Assembly (NCBI GenBank): GCA_965197555.1
Contig: OZ240213.1
Span: 3,100,001 to 3,164,000 of the forward strand
From: G965197555 sp965197555
GTDB lineage: Bacteria > Chloroflexota > Dehalococcoidia > Lucifugimonadales > UBA3495
DNA length: 64,000 nt
Direction: 5' to 3'
The number at the start of each line of letters is the position of its first letter. The stretch's first letter is position 1. Positions 61,611 to 64,000 of this stretch are shown here, one piece after another. The notes beneath the pieces were generated by a model that saw only the letters and a program-made list of their open reading frames with translations, had not been told where the DNA came from and ran no database searches. A program made the translations under genes and the position numbers.

Positions 61611-63206
61611 TTGGCCGTCGACGCTATTAGCCTGGAAGTGCTGAAGAATATGTTCATCTCGGTATCCGAGGAGATGGGTGTGGCGCTGCTGCGCACCGCC
61701 TACTCCCCGAATATCAAGGAGAGGCGCGACTTCTCCTGCGCGGTATTCAACCCGAGCGGGGAAATGGTCGCGCAGGCTGCCCACGTGCCGGTACACCTAG
61801 GCGCCATGCCCGCCTCGGTGCAAGCGGCGCTGGACACATTTCCCAACGCCCTCAGGGATGGGGACATAGTGATCCTGAACGATCCATATCTAGGAGGGAC
61901 CCACCTCCCGGACATTACTCTGGTGGCCCCGGTTTACGCGAACGTGAATGAGGAGAAGACCCTGGTGGGGTTCGTTGCCAACCGAGGGCACCATGCAGAT
62001 GTCGGAGGCATGACCCCCGGCTCCTTGCCGTTGTCCACGGAGTTGTACCAGGAAGGCACCATCATACCGCCAATAAAATTGGCCAAGGGCGGTCGGCTCA
62101 ACCAAGAAGTCATACAGCTTATCTGCCGGAATTCCAGGACGCCCGAGGAGCGAAAAGGAGACCTAGCCGCTCAAATGGCATCCATGCGCGTCGGAGTCCG
62201 CCGTTTACAAGAAGTAGTTGCTCGCTACGGTATCGAAGATACTCTAGAGCACATGGATGCTCTCTTGGACTACTCGGAACGGGTCACCCGCCAAGCCATC
62301 CAACGGATACCCGACGGCACTTACCGGGTTACTGATTACATGGATGACGATGGGTTGACCGAACAACCGGTGCCCATCGTCGTCGCCATAACCGTGGAAG
62401 GGGATGGGGTCACGGTTGACTTCACCGGCACCTCGCCCCAACGTCCGGGATGCATCAATGCCCCGAGGGCAGTGACCGCATCAGCGTGCCTGTACGTTAT
62501 ACGCTGCATAGTCGGTGACGAAGCCCCCGCTAACCAGGGGTGCCTCAGGCCGGTGCGAATTATCACCCCACCCGGCACCTTAGTGGACCCCCAGCCGCAG
62601 CACGGTGTCGCTGGGGGCAACGTGGAGACCTCCCAGCGTATCACCGATGTGCTGCTGGCCGCGCTGGCCCAAGCCCTTCCGGAGCTAATCCCGGCGGCCA
62701 GCCAAGGCACCATGAACAATCTCTTGGTGGGCGGACACGATCCGGTGCGTGACAAGCCCTATGTTTATTACGAGACTATCGCGGGAGGTATGGGCGCCAG
62801 GCCCAACAAGGACGGGATCTCCGGCATTCATACCCACATGACCAACACCATGAATACTCCCGTTGAAGCGCTGGAATTTGCTTTTCCTTTGCGCTTGAAC
62901 CGGTATTCCATCCGCCGGGGCTCGGGCGGTCAGGGGAAACACAACGGTGGTGACGGTCTCGTCCGGGATGTCCAGTTCCTGGGGCCCTCCAGGGTGACCA
63001 TCTTGTCCGAGCGTCGGAAGTTTCCACCGCCGGGCTATCACGGTGGGCACCCAGGACAGACCGGAGAGAACCTGCTTTGGCGCGGTGGCTTCGAAGAGGT
63101 CCAGCTAGCCGGGAAAGAGACTCTGGACGTCGACTCCGGTGACATACTTAGCATCCGGACTCCTGGAGGAGGAGGTTGGGGGACCCCCGAGGAGGAAGAG
63201 GACTAA
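61611..63206 (+). CDS. hyuB: Hydantoinase/oxoprolinase subunit B
   Basis: This 531-residue subunit is the hydrolytic partner of HyuA. It has the family opening (AISLEVLKNMFISVSEEMG), NDPYLGGTHLPDITLVAPV, then GFVANRGHHADVGG, and the C-terminal FPLRLNRYSIRRGSGGQGKHNGG region. The start is TTG at 61611, supported by a perfect AGGAGG (61599-61604) six bases upstream. TATCAT at about 61583 may be a promoter -10, allowing separate transcription from hyuA. The HyuA/B pair opens cyclic imides or lactams with ATP; the exact substrate is not readable. Confidence 0.93.
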   Translation: MAVDAISLEVLKNMFISVSEEMGVALLRTAYSPNIKERRDFSCAVFNPSGEMVAQAAHVPVHLGAMPASVQAALDTFPNALRDGDIVILNDPYLGGTHLPDITLVAPVYANVNEEKTLVGFVANRGHHADVGGMTPGSLPLSTELYQEGTIIPPIKLAKGGRLNQEVIQLICRNSRTPEERKGDLAAQMASMRVGVRRLQEVVARYGIEDTLEHMDALLDYSERVTRQAIQRIPDGTYRVTDYMDDDGLTEQPVPIVVAITVEGDGVTVDFTGTSPQRPGCINAPRAVTASACLYVIRCIVGDEAPANQGCLRPVRIITPPGTLVDPQPQHGVAGGNVETSQRITDVLLAALAQALPELIPAASQGTMNNLLVGGHDPVRDKPYVYYETIAGGMGARPNKDGISGIHTHMTNTMNTPVEALEFAFPLRLNRYSIRRGSGGQGKHNGGDGLVRDVQFLGPSRVTILSERRKFPPPGYHGGHPGQTGENLLWRGGFEEVQLAGKETLDVDSGDILSIRTPGGGGWGTPEEEED

Positions 63207-63359
63207 CCGGGGCTCCCGGGTGTCCCCGGCATCACGCCTGCGAAAGGCCCTTGACTTGACTGCATGAGGGCAGGGCAATCGCATTATATGCCTCAGAGCT
63301 GTTGGTATATGTCCACCGGCGACTTGCGCCCAGCCACTCTCGTGCCCCTATGAACGCCG

Positions 63360-63690
63360 TTGGCCCCCCAGTCATTCCCGCGCAGATGGGAATCCAGCCA
63401 TGGACCAAGGGACTGGCCAGATGCGCCCCCGTCCATCATTCCCACGCAGGCGGGAATTCAGCCATGGACCAAGGGACTGACCAAATGCGCCCCCTCCCGT
63501 CATTCCCACGCAGCCGGGAAGCCACAGAGGCACCTATCCGAAAACTCCACGCCCCCCTCCCGTCATTCCAGCGCAGCCGGGAATCCACAGAGGCATCCAT
63601 CCCAAGGCGCCACGCCCCCCATCCGTCATTCCAGCGCAGCCGGGAAGCCACAGAGGCACCTATCCGAAAACTCCACGCCGATAGACTGCC
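63360..63690. repeat. Family B repeat array
   Basis: The 658-base spacer after hyuB is mainly a tandem array. Early units read GTCATTCCCGCGCAGATGGG with CATGGACCAAGGGACTG; later units read CCGTCATTCCAGCGCAGCCG with CACAGAGGCACCTATCCG. Units are about 55-70 bases, with five to six copies. Each pairs ATTCC with GGAAT. Frames of 142-156 codons on the plus strand are artefacts. TATAAT at 63788-63793 may be a promoter for the next gene. Confidence 0.85.
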
Positions 63691-63864
63691 GCGAAAGCCG
63701 GCGCGACAGCAAACGGTTCTTTCCAGCTAATATGCGATTGCTCCGCCGCCGGAGCGCCATGTTGGTGCTGAATAGCGTCGAATGGATTATAATGACGCGG
63801 TTACCCAGCCGTAACACCTATTTAGTCTGACACTCGGACGAATCCGAGGTACAAGGAGAGAGAG

Positions 63865-64000
63865 ATGGTCAAGTACGCGCGGTGCAATGCGCTTCTATCG
63901 CTGGCCATGAACGACGCCGGGGAGGGCTGTCGCTTTATGGCCCAAGCGGACACGGAGCAGGGAGTGGTTGACCAAATGGTCCAACACATGGTCCAAGTGC
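63865..64000 (+). CDS. DUF1059-like small protein, 3'-truncated by the window
   Basis: The visible 45 residues (VKYARCNALLSLAMNDAGEG, then CRFMAQADTEQGVVDQMVQH) fit the DUF1059 pattern of short proteins. These have a Cys near the start, a second Cys before the F/VxA segment, and a TEQ-x(5)-H helix. AAGGAG about seven bases before ATG 63865 supports the start. Function is unknown in this family. The window ends within the gene. Confidence 0.6.
   Translation, partial: MVKYARCNALLSLAMNDAGEGCRFMAQADTEQGVVDQMVQHMVQV

Noticed and set aside
63302..63830. Two overlapping plus-strand frames of 142 and 156 codons
   Set aside because: Both read the family B array in different frames (repeated HSHAGG and RHSSAAG peptides), so they are repeat artefacts.

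Overview
The window looks like chromosomal DNA of an uncultured, metabolically versatile bacterium, most probably a Chloroflexota of the Dehalococcoidia/SAR202 type. This is inferred from gene content, not from a marker-gene tree: many degradative enzyme families side by side (flavin luciferase-like monooxygenase, mandelate racemase/enolase, two TPP-dependent decarboxylase-like proteins, several amidohydrolases, hydantoinase A/B, PIG-L deacetylase, GMC oxidoreductase), stand-alone NHEJ genes, and dense families of short intergenic repeats. No rRNA, tRNA or CRISPR array was seen.

Layout. 1-9.8 kb: end of an MFS transporter, an unknown protein, a three-gene NHEJ set (ATP ligase, Ku, convergent LigD-type polymerase, with a perfect 19-bp hairpin between the last two), an SDR, a frameshifted amidohydrolase and a CAP-domain lipoprotein with a coupled downstream gene. 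9.8-31 kb: metabolic genes (amidohydrolases, D-threonine-aldolase-like PLP enzyme, TPP enzyme, GMC oxidoreductase, enolase superfamily, gamma-glutamyltransferase, D-aminoacylase, esterases, LLM oxidoreductase, VOC protein) plus lepA. 31-36.4 kb: an SOS mutagenesis cassette headed by a GAAC-N4-GTTC LexA-type box: imuB, a DUF6504-like gene and dnaE2, with a GIY-YIG nuclease gene inserted before dnaE2. 36.4-40.1 kb: DUF2726 nuclease-like gene, hicBA and a COG4277-type radical SAM DNA-repair protein. 40.9-48.6 kb: bleomycin-hydrolase-like peptidase, crotonase, beta-propeller lactonase, a second TPP-like protein with altered cofactor motifs, and a large alpha/beta hydrolase. 49-56.1 kb: a STAS-HATPase/DUF4325 regulatory pair beside a genomic island inserted at the 3' end of dnaN. 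56.1-64 kb: dnaN, alaX, and a hyuA / PIG-L deacetylase / hyuB cluster, ending in a truncated DUF1059 gene.

The most interesting part is the island. A 27-base sequence made of the last codons of dnaN (56067-56093) is repeated directly at 50464-50490 with one mismatch. A large serine recombinase (54553-56106, carrying one in-frame amber codon) ends across the right copy. The 3' tail of a different, diverged recombinase ends in the left copy. The simplest reading is two successive insertions into the same site in the sliding-clamp gene.

Other points of note: repeats have invaded genes as well as spacers. One repeat adds about 60 in-frame codons to the DUF6504-like gene, and an inverted pair of another family encloses the GIY-YIG gene. 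Several genes sit behind TGCTAYAAT extended -10 elements, some so close to the start codon that leaderless transcripts are likely.
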